64,000 nucleotides of DNA. Source: Streptomyces sp. NBC_01481 (GTDB lineage Bacteria; Actinomycetota; Actinomycetes; Streptomycetales; Streptomycetaceae). A program made the translations under genes and the position numbers. The stretch lies in NCBI RefSeq assembly GCF_026339995.1, contig NZ_JAPEPT010000001.1, forward strand, positions 942,501 to 1,006,500, given 5' to 3'. Of the stretch, positions 51,602 to 60,759 are shown in pieces (the first letter of the stretch is position 1; every line of letters starts with the position of its first letter). The notes under the pieces are model-generated. The model searched no databases and was not told where the DNA came from. It saw only the letters and a list, made by a program, of their open reading frames with translations.

Positions 51602-52837
51602 TCAGGCAGACGACTCCGCCGCCACGCGAAGGATCGCGCGGACCTGCGCGATGATGTCCAGCCGGTTCCTGACGAACTCCGGATCCGTGACCTCTGTCGT
51701 GTTCTCCGGCCCGAACTGCAGTACCGGCGTGTGCACATGACCCCCCGGGATCTTCAGCCCCAGCCGGTCCCGCAACAGCGTCGCCCGGTACGCGATCTCG
51801 TTCGACAGGTAGTCGCCCCCGCCCCCGGCCCGCGCCGTCGAGCCCGCTGTCGGGCCGTCGGGGCGGACCACCGGGGCCGAGCCGCCCGCCGGGATCTCCG
51901 TCACCGTCGTGTTGTCGTACACGGGGAAGCGCCCCGTCTGCGCCGCGACGATCGCCTTGTACGGAAGCGTGGTCGTCGTCCACTGCGGCTGCGACGCCGG
52001 GTCGGCCACCGGCACCGTCTCCGTACGCGAGACGTTCTCGTTGTCGCCGAACCCGCCCCGCCACGCGCCGTTCGTGCGCTCGATGTCGATGCGGCCGACC
52101 CTGCCCTGACTCACCGTCGTGAACAGATCCGCCTTCGGAAGCTGAGGGCGCAGCGTCCGCTCGACCGTGCCGTCCGCGAAGTCCTGCCAGCGCACCGGGA
52201 AGACCGCTGTCTCGATGCGGGCCGGGCCGTCCGACGTGCGGATCCACGTACCGTCCAGCGCCAGCGCCGTCGCCCCGGACGGGTTGCTGATACGGATGTC
52301 ACGGTCCAGCGTGAAGGGGTCGAAGCCCGTCATCACGATGCGCTTGATGCCCTTGCCCGCGGGGAGGTTCATCGAGTCCTGGCCGCGTGAGGAGCGTTCG
52401 AGCCGGTCGAGGAGGCGGGCCCGCTGGGTGTCCGAGAGCCCGAACTCCGGCTGCCACTGGCGCAGTTCGCGGGTCATGCCGAGCCGGGCCCAGTACAGCG
52501 GCCGGTCGTCGTCCCGGCTGAGATCACCGAGGGCGGGGCCGCGGCCCTGGGCGCGGTCGACGGCCCGGTCCCACAGCTGTGAGCCCTGGCGTACGACGGC
52601 ACGCTCGGCCTGCCGGTACGTCCGCGCCACGGCCAGCGCGTCCGCGAACCGCGGTGCCACGGCGTCGAATCCGCTGCGCCGCAGGATCTCCTGGGGCACG
52701 GCGCGGTCGAGCCGCTGTTCCTCCACCGTGGAGGGTGTAGCCGGTGCGGGCTCGGCCGCGGCCATAGGTGGGCCGGCGAGGGTGAGGGTGACGAGGGCGG
52801 CGCCAACTACGTGCAGGCGGACGCGTATCCGGGACAC
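51602..52837 (-). CDS. Secreted pyroglutamyl-peptidase-I-like protein, catalytic Cys replaced by Ser
   Basis: 411 aa, about twice a normal pyroglutamyl peptidase because of a signal peptide and a helical N-terminal region (40-165). The peptidase-C15-like domain starts at VMTGFDPF, with SNPSG, DIERTN (catalytic Glu region) and GHVHTP (His region). Where the nucleophile Cys is expected (YVCNHLFY-like) it reads DYLSNEIAY: Ser345. It may be a Ser-dependent or non-catalytic variant. The GTG has GAAGGAATC upstream. The 115-bp inverted repeats lie on both sides. Confidence 0.75.
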   Translation of the reverse strand: MSRIRVRLHVVGAALVTLTLAGPPMAAAEPAPATPSTVEEQRLDRAVPQEILRRSGFDAVAPRFADALAVARTYRQAERAVVRQGSQLWDRAVDRAQGRGPALGDLSRDDDRPLYWARLGMTRELRQWQPEFGLSDTQRARLLDRLERSSRGQDSMNLPAGKGIKRIVMTGFDPFTLDRDIRISNPSGATALALDGTWIRTSDGPARIETAVFPVRWQDFADGTVERTLRPQLPKADLFTTVSQGRVGRIDIERTNGAWRGGFGDNENVSRTETVPVADPASQPQWTTTTLPYKAIVAAQTGRFPVYDNTTVTEIPAGGSAPVVRPDGPTAGSTARAGGGGDYLSNEIAYRATLLRDRLGLKIPGGHVHTPVLQFGPENTTEVTDPEFVRNRLDIIAQVRAILRVAAESSA

Positions 52838-52903
52838 GGGATTCCTTCCGTCGGGTGGCGGAAGTATCGCCGTCGCCCAACCATCCTGGCCAGTACGTCA
52901 CTT

Positions 52904-53150
52904 CGGCCGCGCGGGCCCCAAGAGCCTCAGGAAGTCCCGGAACGCCTCGGGCATGTCCACTGCCTCCGGATCCAGCAGCCACTGGTACTGCAGCCCGTCC
53001 AACACCGCCGCAGCAGCGGGGCGGCCCGCTCCGGCGTTGGCTCCGACGGAACGTGGCCGGGTCGCTCTCACCACGGGCGAGCCGGTCGAGGTCTCCCTCG
53101 CCCACCCGGTCAACAAGGCGCCGAGCATGCCACTTTCCGCCATCATGTTC
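52904..53150 (-). pseudogene. TetR-type regulator C-terminal remnant
   Basis: A minus-strand open frame encodes AAVLDGLQYQWLLDPEAVDM, then PEAFRDFLRLL, which is typical of the ligand-domain C-terminus of TetR regulators. No N-terminal HTH is encoded upstream, and the frame runs into repeat DNA. I read it as a gene remnant in the 575-bp gap 52838-53412; otherwise only repeats are seen there. Confidence 0.5.
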
Positions 53151-53208
53151 TCCCTCAACCACCTCGGCCCGCAGCGCGACCGGCCGCGGGCCTGTTTTCC
53201 CCACCCCA

Positions 53209-53324
53209 CCCTCCCCCTACGGCCTGGCGGCCGTGGGAGGTGCCCCCATCCCGAACTGGGGGCAAGCCCCCCAGACCCCCGTATGCGACCTTCGGCCGCA
53301 TGTCCTCAAACGCCGGACGGGCTG
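53209..53324 (-). repeat. 116-base copy of long inverted repeat (right)
   Basis: Reverse complement of 51419-51533, with a single 1-base indel. It is followed at 53349-53387 by an inverted copy of the 39-mer at 48895-48933. Confidence 0.85.
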
Positions 53325-53348
53325 GATATGCGGCCCTGCCGCACAATC

Positions 53349-53387
53349 CAGCCCCGTGGGGGTCCCCCCGGACGGAGTCTGGGGGAG
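53349..53387 (-). repeat. Second copy of 39-base dispersed repeat
   Basis: Reverse complement of 48895-48933 with one mismatch. Confidence 0.6.
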
Positions 53388-53412
53388 GGCGGGGTGGGGA
53401 ACAGCCCCCCGG

Positions 53413-54321
53413 TCAAGCCGGCGGCTTCGCCGACGTCACGTTGCGGTAGGCGATTTCCGCCAGCCGTTCCTGGCCGTCTCTGCTCGGGTGGAACCAGTCC
53501 CACCGGCTCAACTGCTCGCCGCTGAAGCGGAAGTCGAACACCGCCCCGCCGTCGTACCGGCACCGAGGGTCCTTTCCGCAGACGGCCTTCAGCACCTCGT
53601 TGTACGCGACGACCCGGTCCTGCACCCGGGCCCGCCGCGCCTGCGCCCGCGTGCTCACGTCGTCCGCGTCGCCCAGCATCGACGCGCAGATGCCCAGCTT
53701 CCAGATCTGCCTGCCCAGCGGATTGCCGCGCCCGGCCGACCACAGCCGTTTGAGGTCCGGCACGCTCGACACGTACACCTGGGTCTTCGGTGCCGTACGC
53801 CGCAGCTGCTTCAGCGCGCCCTCGAAGGACCGGCGGAAGTTCTCGACGGTCGTCATTCTCTCCGCCGAGTCCGCGCACGCGTCGTTCGCGCCGACCATGA
53901 CCGTGACGAGCTCGGGCTTCTTGGCCGCCGCCTGTGCCATCTGCTCGGGCAGGTCGGCGACATCGGCCCCGGAGCGGGCGTAGTTCCAGCTGCGCTCGGC
54001 GATCGCGGGTTCGCCGATCAGGCGCATCGCCAGGCTGCGTACCTTCGTGTCCGTGCCGGTCGCCCAGGACACTTCCGGGCAGTCGGAGAGCACCACACAC
54101 GCGTCGAAACCGCGGGTGATGGAGTCGCCGACCGCGGCGATCGAGTCCGGGCTGCGGTCCCAGACGGGGGTGGGGGAGGGCCGCCGTTTGGCGGGCGATC
54201 CGTGCGCGTTCGGGTCCGACGAGGAGTCACAGCCGGTCAGTGCGCCGGTCATCAGGAGGAAAGCTGCCGTCAGGGCTGCCGCCGCCCTGCGCGAGCGGCG
54301 CGTCCGACGTGTCTCCCGCAT
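53413..54321 (-). CDS. SGNH/GDSL hydrolase lipoprotein
   Basis: 302 aa. A signal peptide with lipobox GALTGC makes it a lipoprotein. The SGNH blocks are present: GDSITRGF (Ser), NYARSGADV (Gly), VGANDAC (Asn) and DWFHPSRDG (Asp..His). Several Cys pairs suggest disulfides outside the cell. It probably hydrolyses esters such as lipids or acetylated polymers. ATG follows ACGGAGGGG. Confidence 0.88.
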   Translation of the reverse strand: MRETRRTRRSRRAAAALTAAFLLMTGALTGCDSSSDPNAHGSPAKRRPSPTPVWDRSPDSIAAVGDSITRGFDACVVLSDCPEVSWATGTDTKVRSLAMRLIGEPAIAERSWNYARSGADVADLPEQMAQAAAKKPELVTVMVGANDACADSAERMTTVENFRRSFEGALKQLRRTAPKTQVYVSSVPDLKRLWSAGRGNPLGRQIWKLGICASMLGDADDVSTRAQARRARVQDRVVAYNEVLKAVCGKDPRCRYDGGAVFDFRFSGEQLSRWDWFHPSRDGQERLAEIAYRNVTSAKPPA

Positions 54322-54580
54322 CCCCAGTTCCCCTCCGTATCACCGGTCCCAGACGTCCTGCCGAGTGAAAGCTTGGTGCGTACGGGCCCGGGACCGACAT
54401 TACGTCACCCCTCAGCCACCTACTCACGGTAGCTTTTTCCCGTCGACCCAGAGGCACCGAGCCCATCGGCCCCGGTAAATTACATCACGTCACATGTTGT
54501 CCCTTTTGTGGAGTTTGACTCCCGATGCTGTTTACTGAGGCCGCTGGGAAGACGATCCTCGTCCCACACTGGAGGTCCCG

Positions 54581-55075
54581 GTGACGACACGTGGCGTTCT
54601 GTACGTTCACTCCGCACCCCGCGCGCTGTGCCCGCACGTCGAATGGGCGGTTGCGAGTGTTCTTGGCGTGCGCGTCCAGCTCGACTGGATCCGGCAGCCG
54701 GCATCGCCCGGTACCTGGAGAGCCGAGTTCTCCTGGCAGGGCGAGGTGGGCACGGCCTCCAAGCTCGCCTCGGCGCTGCGCGGCTGGCAGCTGCTGCGCT
54801 TCGAGGTGACCGCCGAGCCCTGCTCCACGGCGGAGGGCGAGCGCTACAGCGCCACGCCCGAACTCGGCATCTTTCACGCCGTCACCGGGATGCACGGCGA
54901 CATCCTGATCCCCGAGGACCGGCTGCGCGCAGCGCTGGCGCGGTCGGTGCAGGGCGAGACGGACCTGGAGGCGGAGATCGCCAAGCTGCTGGGCAAGCCG
55001 TGGGACGACGAACTGGAGCCGTTCCGGTACGCAGGGGAGGGCGCACCGGTCCGCTGGCTGCACCAGGTCGTCTGA
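54581..55075 (+). CDS. DUF3145 protein
   Basis: 164 aa, conserved in Actinobacteria next to the fatty-acid genes; function unknown. The whole length matches DUF3145 (GVLYVHSAPRALCPHVEWAV at the start, EFSWQGEVGTASKLASAL, ending in WLHQVV). There is no signal peptide. GTG has TGGAGGTCC upstream. It converges with fabF across a strong terminator. Confidence 0.85.
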   Translation: MTTRGVLYVHSAPRALCPHVEWAVASVLGVRVQLDWIRQPASPGTWRAEFSWQGEVGTASKLASALRGWQLLRFEVTAEPCSTAEGERYSATPELGIFHAVTGMHGDILIPEDRLRAALARSVQGETDLEAEIAKLLGKPWDDELEPFRYAGEGAPVRWLHQVV

Positions 55076-55084
55076 ACGACGTAG

Positions 55085-55122
55085 CCGAAAGGGCCCCCAC
55101 CGCGTGGTGGGGGCCCTTTCGG
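55085..55122. terminator. Bidirectional terminator between DUF3145 and fabF
   Basis: A 17-bp perfect stem (55085-55101 with 55106-55122) and a 4-base loop between convergent genes. Confidence 0.8.
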
Positions 55123-55136
55123 GTGCGTACGAAAAC

Positions 55137-56399
55137 TCAGACGGTGCGGAACGCCAGAACCACGTTGTGGCCGCCGAAGCCGAACGAATTGTTGATCGCC
55201 GCGATGGTGCCCTGGGGGAGCTTGCGGGGCTCGCCGCGCACGATGTCCGCGTCGACCGCCTCGTCGAGGTCGTCGATGTTGATCGTCGGCGGTGCCGTGC
55301 GGTGGTACAGCGCGAGCACCGTGGCTACCGTCTCGATGCCGCCCGCGCCGCCCAGCAGATGGCCGGTCATCGACTTCGTGGCGGACACCGCGACATGGTC
55401 GAGATCGTCGCCCAGGACCTTGCGCAGGGCCTTGATCTCGGCGATGTCGCCCTGCGGAGTCGACGTGGCGTGCGCGTTGAGGTGCACGACCTCGGACGGC
55501 TTGAGGTCCGTCGCGTCCAGCAGGTTCTGCATCGCGGTGGCGATGCCGCGGCCGGTCGGCTCGGGCTGCGCGATGTGGTGGCTGTCCGCGGACAGGCCCT
55601 GGCCCAGCACCTCGCAGTAGACCTTCGCGCCGCGCTTGGCGGCGTGTTCGGCCGACTCCAGGATGACGACGCCCGCGCCCTCGCCCAGGACGAAGCCGTC
55701 ACGGGCCGTGTCGTACGGACGGGAGGCCTTCTCGGGCTCGTCGTTGTTCTTGGACATCGCCATCATGTTGGCGAACGCCGCGATGGGCAGCGGGTGGATG
55801 GCCGCCTCGGTGCCGCCGGCGACGACGACGTCGGCGCGGCCGGTGCGGATCATCTCCACCGCGTAGCCGATCGCTTCGGCTCCCGACGCACAGGCGGAGA
55901 CCGGAGTGTGCACGCCCGCCTGGGCGTTCACCTCCAGGCCGACGTTGGCGGAGGGGCCGTTCGGCATGAGCATGGGCACTGTGTGCGGGGAGACGCGGCG
56001 TACGCCCTTCTCCTTGAGCACGTCGTACTGGTCGAGCAGAGTCGTCACGCCGCCGATGCCGGAGGCGATGACCGTGCCCAGGCGCTCGGGGAGAACGTTG
56101 ACGTCCTCACCGGCCGGTGCGCTGTAGCCGGCGTCCGCCCACGCCTCGCGGGCCGCGATCAGCGCGAACTGCGCCGAGCGGTCCAGCTTGCGGGCGAGCG
56201 GGCGCGGCAGGACCTCGCCCGGGTCGACCGCCGCGGGTGCGGCGATCCGGACCGGGAGTTCGGCGAAGCGCTCGCCCTCGAGGGGCTTCACTCCGGAGCG
56301 CCCGGCGAGCAGACCCTCCCAGGTCGATGCGCTGTCGCCACCCAACGGTGTGGTTGCGCCGATACCGGTGACGACCACGGTGCGATTGGTCGAGCTCAC
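55137..56399 (-). CDS. fabF: 3-oxoacyl-ACP synthase II (FabF)
   Basis: 420 aa, normal for KAS II. Catalytic Cys in VSACASGAEA (near 170), His in NAHATSTPQGD and His in the SATKSMTGHLLGG/NNSFGFGGHN region. It elongates acyl-ACP chains in the main fatty-acid cycle. It is the last gene of the fasR-adjacent operon fabD-fabH-acpP-fabF. The GTG has GAAAGAATT upstream, a weak site, 78 bases after acpP. Confidence 0.96.
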   Translation of the reverse strand: MSSTNRTVVVTGIGATTPLGGDSASTWEGLLAGRSGVKPLEGERFAELPVRIAAPAAVDPGEVLPRPLARKLDRSAQFALIAAREAWADAGYSAPAGEDVNVLPERLGTVIASGIGGVTTLLDQYDVLKEKGVRRVSPHTVPMLMPNGPSANVGLEVNAQAGVHTPVSACASGAEAIGYAVEMIRTGRADVVVAGGTEAAIHPLPIAAFANMMAMSKNNDEPEKASRPYDTARDGFVLGEGAGVVILESAEHAAKRGAKVYCEVLGQGLSADSHHIAQPEPTGRGIATAMQNLLDATDLKPSEVVHLNAHATSTPQGDIAEIKALRKVLGDDLDHVAVSATKSMTGHLLGGAGGIETVATVLALYHRTAPPTINIDDLDEAVDADIVRGEPRKLPQGTIAAINNSFGFGGHNVVLAFRTV

Positions 56400-56477
56400 A
56401 GGAATTCTTTCTCCACGTGTAGGGGGTGCTGAATTTTCACGGCGCCACCGCCGGGTGGCGACAAACGCGATTCAGGC

Positions 56478-56726
56478 TCAGGCCTGGTGCTTGGCGATGT
56501 AGTCCGCGGCGTCGCCGACAGTCTTCAGGTTCTTGACGTCGTCGTCCGGGATCTTGACGTCGAAACGCTCTTCGGCGGCGACGACAACCTCGACCATGGA
56601 CAGCGAGTCGACGTCCAGGTCGTCGGTGAAGGACTTGTCCAGCTGGACGTCCTCTACCGGGATGCCGGCGATCTCGTTGACGATCTCCGCGAGACCGGTG
56701 ACGATCTCTTCCTGAGTGGCGGCCAT
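56478..56726 (-). CDS. acpP: Acyl carrier protein
   Basis: 82 aa, with DVDSLSMVEV giving the phosphopantetheine Ser at about residue 40, and the acidic helices typical of ACP. It carries the growing acyl chain for FabH and FabF. ATG follows a GAAGGAGC site. Confidence 0.96.
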   Translation of the reverse strand: MAATQEEIVTGLAEIVNEIAGIPVEDVQLDKSFTDDLDVDSLSMVEVVVAAEERFDVKIPDDDVKNLKTVGDAADYIAKHQA

Positions 56727-56781
56727 GTGGCGCTCCTTCGGTGTTGTATCAGAGGGTGTGGCGTCCGGAAGATCCGGTTGC

Positions 56782-57786
56782 CTAGGGGAGGGTAACGACC
56801 GTGGCTGCGTAGACGAGACCCGCCCCGAAGCCGATGACGAGCGCGGTGTCGCCGCTCTTGGCCTGTCCGGTCGCCAGGAGCCGCTCCATTGCGAGCGGGA
56901 TCGAGGCGGCCGAGGTGTTGCCGGTGGTTTCCACGTCGCGGGCGACCGTGACGTGCTCCGGCAGTTTCAAAGTCTTCACCATCGAATCGATGATCCGCAT
57001 ATTGGCCTGGTGCGGGATGAAGACGTCCAGGTCGTCCGCGCTGATTCCGGCCGCGTCCAGCGCCTGCTGGGCGACCTTCGCCATCTCGAACACGGCCCAG
57101 CGGAAGACCGCCTGGCCCTCCTGCGTGATCGCCGGAAACTTTTCGACGGTGCCGTTGCGGTAGTCGTCCCACGGCACGGTCTGCTTGATGGTGTCGGACT
57201 TGTCGCCCTCCGAGCCCCAGACGGTCGGGCCGATCTGCGGGTCCTTGGAGGGGCCGACGACCACCGCGCCCGCGCCGTCACCGAACAGGAAGGCCGTCGC
57301 GCGGTCCTCCAGGTCGGTCAGGTCGCTCAGCCGCTCGACGCCGATGACCAGTACGTACTGCGCCGAGCCCTCGACGACCATGCCCTTGGCGAGCGTGAGG
57401 CCGTAGCCGAAACCGGCACAGCCCGCGGAGATGTCGAACGCCGCCGGCTTGACCGCGCCGATCTTGTCCGCGATCTCGGTGGCGATGGCCGGGGTCTGCT
57501 TGAAGTGCGAGACCGTGGAGACGATGACGCCGCCGATCTGCTCCGGGGTGATCCCGGCGTCGGCGATCGCCTTGCCCGCCGCCTCCACGGACATCGCGCT
57601 CACGGTCTCCTCGGGCGAGGCCCAGTGGCGCGTCGCGATGCCCGAGCGCGAGCGGATCCACTCGTCGGAGGAGTCGATCGTCTCGAGGATCACCTCGTTC
57701 GGCACGACCCGGATGGGGCGGTAGCCGCCGACACCCATGATGCGTGCGTACGGGGCGCCCTGGCTGGGCTTGATCTTCGTCGACAT
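56782..57786 (-). CDS. fabH: 3-oxoacyl-ACP synthase III (FabH)
   Basis: 334 aa. Cys in ISAGCAGFG (near 122), His in FIPHQANMRI and Asn in TGNTSAAS form the KAS III triad. It starts fatty-acid chains with acyl-CoA primers, branched ones in Streptomyces, and malonyl-ACP. It lies 16 bases after fabD, with AAGGAGC upstream of the ATG. Confidence 0.96.
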   Translation of the reverse strand: MSTKIKPSQGAPYARIMGVGGYRPIRVVPNEVILETIDSSDEWIRSRSGIATRHWASPEETVSAMSVEAAGKAIADAGITPEQIGGVIVSTVSHFKQTPAIATEIADKIGAVKPAAFDISAGCAGFGYGLTLAKGMVVEGSAQYVLVIGVERLSDLTDLEDRATAFLFGDGAGAVVVGPSKDPQIGPTVWGSEGDKSDTIKQTVPWDDYRNGTVEKFPAITQEGQAVFRWAVFEMAKVAQQALDAAGISADDLDVFIPHQANMRIIDSMVKTLKLPEHVTVARDVETTGNTSAASIPLAMERLLATGQAKSGDTALVIGFGAGLVYAATVVTLP

Positions 57787-57802
57787 GCGCTACGGCTCCT
57801 TG

Positions 57803-58720
57803 TCAGGCTGAATGCTCGGCGACGAGCGTGCGGGCCGCGTCGAGGTCGTCGGGGGTCTTGAGCGCGAGCGTCTGCACGCCGGGCAGGGCGCGCTTGGCGA
57901 GGCCGGTGAGCGTGCCGCCGGGGCAGACCTCGATCAGGGCGCTGACGCCCTGATCCTTGAAGGTCTCCATGCACAGGTCCCAGCGGACCGGGTTGGCGAC
58001 CTGGCCGACCAGCCGGGCGATGACCTGGTCGCCGGTGGAGACCGTACGGCCGTCCTTGTTCGAGATGTACGGCAGGACCGGGTCGGAGACCGTGAGGTTC
58101 TCGGCGGCCTCCTGCAGGGTCGCGACCGCGGGCGCCATGTGGTGCGTGTGGAACGCGCCGGCCACCTTCAGTGCGATGACGCGGGCCTTCTCCGGCTTGT
58201 TCTCGGCCAGTGCCGCGAGCTGCTCGGCGGTGCCGGCGGCGACGATCTGGCCGGCGCCGTTCACGTTGGCCGCGGTCAGGCCGAGGCTTTCGAGATGGGC
58301 CACGACCTGGTCGGGGTCACCGCCCAGGACGGCCGACATGCCGGTCTCGGTGACCGCGGCGGCCTCGGCCATGGCCAGTCCGCGCGTACGGACGAAGCCG
58401 AGCGCGGCGACCTCGTCGAGGACACCGGCGACCGCGGCCACGGTGATTTCGCCGACGCTGTGACCTGCGACGGCGCCGGGGCGTACGTCACCGAGCGCAG
58501 CGGCCGAGAGCAGGCCCGCGGCGACCAGGAGCGGCTGTGCCACGGCGGTGTCGCGGATCTCGTCCGCGTCGGCCTTCGTGCCGTAGTGGGCAAGGTCGAA
58601 CTCGATGGCGTCGGACCAGGCCGCAATGCGGTCGGCGGCGCCGGGGAGGTCGAGCCAGGGAGTCAGGAAGCCGGGCGTCTGAGCGCCTTGGCCGGGAGCG
58701 ACGAGTACGAGCACCCTCAC
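57803..58720 (-). CDS. fabD: Malonyl-CoA:ACP transacylase (FabD)
   Basis: 305 aa. PGQGAQTPGF and the serine motif AGHSVGEI (near 89) mark the acyltransferase; a His in the AFHTHHM region completes the dyad. It loads malonyl onto ACP. A GTG at 58720 is taken (GAGAAAGT upstream); an in-frame GTG two codons later is possible. It is the first gene of the operon; the fasR gap of 83 bp contains its promoter. Confidence 0.95.
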   Translation of the reverse strand: MRVLVLVAPGQGAQTPGFLTPWLDLPGAADRIAAWSDAIEFDLAHYGTKADADEIRDTAVAQPLLVAAGLLSAAALGDVRPGAVAGHSVGEITVAAVAGVLDEVAALGFVRTRGLAMAEAAAVTETGMSAVLGGDPDQVVAHLESLGLTAANVNGAGQIVAAGTAEQLAALAENKPEKARVIALKVAGAFHTHHMAPAVATLQEAAENLTVSDPVLPYISNKDGRTVSTGDQVIARLVGQVANPVRWDLCMETFKDQGVSALIEVCPGGTLTGLAKRALPGVQTLALKTPDDLDAARTLVAEHSA

Positions 58721-58803
58721 ACTTTCTCTTGTGGACGGCTCCAACCGCCCGTGGGGACAGGGACCAAGAAACGTCAGGGGAATTGTGGGCCTTCTACAAA
58801 AGT

Positions 58804-59988
58804 CTAGGGCTGCGAATCGGCGTCGGCCAGACGCCCCAGAATGAGCGCGATCCGCAGGGTGAACGCGGAGCGTACATCGGAGGGTGACCATCCGGTGACG
58901 TCGGTCACACGTCGCAGCCGGTAGCGCACGGTGTTGGGGTGGACGAAGAGCATCCTTGCAGCGCCCTCGAGACTACTCGCCTGCTCTAGATAGACGCTCA
59001 AGGTTTCCAGAAGTGCCGACCCCGCTTCTTCCAGCGGTCTGTAGATCTCCTCCACCAACTGCTCCCGCGCGGCCGGATCCGAGGCGATCGCGCGCTCCGG
59101 CAGCAGATCGTCCGCGAGAACCGGGCGTGGGGCGTCCTGCCAGGCGAAACACGCCTTGAGCCCGGCGGCCGCGGCCTGCGCGGACTTGGTGGCGGCGAGC
59201 AGGTCGGGCACGACGGGCCCCGCGACCACGGGACCCGCGGCATAAGGCCCGATCAGGGCCTTCGCGACCTGCAGCGGGTTGTCGCTGCCGCCCGCGATGA
59301 CGACGAGCCGGTCGCCGAGGACTCCGGTGAGGACCTGGAGCTTGGCGTGCCGGGCGGCCCGGCGGATGGCCTCGACGGTGAGTTCGCTGTCGCCGTCGGG
59401 TGCGGTGCCGAGGATGACGCAGACATGCTCGGGCGAGTTCCAGCCGAGTGCGGCGGCGCGGGAGACGGCGCCCTCGTCGGCCTCGCCGGACAGTACGGCG
59501 TTCACGACCAGCGATTCGAGCCGGGCGTCCCAGGCGCCGCGGGCCTCGGCTGCCTGCGCGTACACCTGGGCGGTGGCGAAAGCGATCTCGCGTGCGTAGA
59601 CGAGCAGGGCCTCGCGCAGTACGGACTCGTCACCGGGCGCCGCGACCTCCTCGATCGCCGACTCCATGACCTCGATGGTGGTGCGCACCATCTCGACGGT
59701 CTGGCGCAGGGTGATCGCGCGGGTCAGCTCGCGCGGAGCGGTGCCGAAGACGTCGGTCGAGATCGCCTGCGGGGTCTCCGGATGCCGGAACCACTCGGTG
59801 AAGGCGGCGATACCGGCCTGGGCGACAAGGCCGATCCACGACCGGTTCTCCGGGGGCATCGCGCGGTACCACGGCAGCGTCTCGTCCATGCGTGCGATGG
59901 CGTTCGCGGCGAGCCGGCCGGAGGACTGCTCCAGTCGGCGCAGGGTCGCGGTATGCGGGTGGGCGGAGTTCGCTGCAGGTTCGGGCAC
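58804..59988 (-). CDS. fasR: FasR-type fatty-acid-synthesis activator (PucR/CdaR family)
   Basis: 394 aa. The C-terminal PucR-type HTH reads ARMLFVHPNTVRYRLRRVTDVTG; the middle is a GGDEF-like degenerate region without catalytic motifs. In S. coelicolor the gene in this place encodes FasR, which binds the fabD promoter and activates the operon, and the order here is the same. Only 83 bp separate it from fabD, so the two may also be co-transcribed. It starts with GTG at 59988. Confidence 0.9.
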   Translation of the reverse strand: MPEPAANSAHPHTATLRRLEQSSGRLAANAIARMDETLPWYRAMPPENRSWIGLVAQAGIAAFTEWFRHPETPQAISTDVFGTAPRELTRAITLRQTVEMVRTTIEVMESAIEEVAAPGDESVLREALLVYAREIAFATAQVYAQAAEARGAWDARLESLVVNAVLSGEADEGAVSRAAALGWNSPEHVCVILGTAPDGDSELTVEAIRRAARHAKLQVLTGVLGDRLVVIAGGSDNPLQVAKALIGPYAAGPVVAGPVVPDLLAATKSAQAAAAGLKACFAWQDAPRPVLADDLLPERAIASDPAAREQLVEEIYRPLEEAGSALLETLSVYLEQASSLEGAARMLFVHPNTVRYRLRRVTDVTGWSPSDVRSAFTLRIALILGRLADADSQP

Positions 59989-60078
59989 GGGGACAAGAGT
60001 GCCTTATCGGGACGGGTGAGCGGAGTGGCGGGGCTCGGGTACGGCCATCGGGCCGCCGTCTCGGACTACGGTGGACCC

Positions 60079-60738
60079 GTGATTGACGTACGTCGCTCCG
60101 CCGGCCGCTTCCGCGGTGGCGACCCCGCCTCGGGCATCGAATCCCTGCACGCCTTCTCCTTCGGGCGGCACTACGACCCCGACAACCTGCGCTTCGGTGC
60201 GATCCTCGCCTGCAACGAGGAACGTCTCGATCCCGGTGCCGGCTTCGACGAGCATCCGCACAGCCACACCGAGATCGTCACCTGGGTCGTCGAGGGCGAG
60301 TTGACCCATCGCGACTCGACGGGCCACGCGACCGTCGTCCGGCCCGGCGACGTCCAGCGGCTCAGTTCCGCGGACGGTGTCCGCCATGTGGAGCGCAATG
60401 ACGCGGACGCGCCGCTGACCTTCGTCCAGATGTGGCTCGCACCGCTGGCGCCGGGCGGTGATCCGGCGTACGAGATCGTGCGCGGCATCGCTGACTCGAC
60501 GCCGTACGCACTCCCCGAGGCGGGCGCGCTGCTGCATGTCCGCCGTCTGGGCCGGGGCGAGCGCACGGCGGTGCCGGACGCGCCCGCGGTGTACGTGCAT
60601 GTGGTGCGGGGCGAAGTCCGCCTGGGAGATGCGGAGTTGGCCCCAGGGGACGCGGCCCGCATCACGGACGCGGACGGCCTCGACCTGGCTGCCCTGGTAC
60701 CCGCCGAGCTGCTGCTCTGGGAGCTGAACGAGTCCTGA
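60079..60738 (+). CDS. Pirin-family cupin protein
   Basis: 219 aa with two cupin-like halves: first FDEHPHSHTEIVTWVVEGEL-type segment with metal-binding His and Glu, and a second barrel (VYVHVVRGEVRLG). Pirin relatives bind iron and some (YhhW) oxidise quercetin. It appears leaderless: TACGGT at 60067-60072 puts the transcription start at the GTG itself. It is divergent from fasR and convergent with the beta-lactamase-like gene. Confidence 0.85.
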   Translation: MIDVRRSAGRFRGGDPASGIESLHAFSFGRHYDPDNLRFGAILACNEERLDPGAGFDEHPHSHTEIVTWVVEGELTHRDSTGHATVVRPGDVQRLSSADGVRHVERNDADAPLTFVQMWLAPLAPGGDPAYEIVRGIADSTPYALPEAGALLHVRRLGRGERTAVPDAPAVYVHVVRGEVRLGDAELAPGDAARITDADGLDLAALVPAELLLWELNES

Positions 60739-60759
60739 GCCCGGTTCTGAGACCGGACC

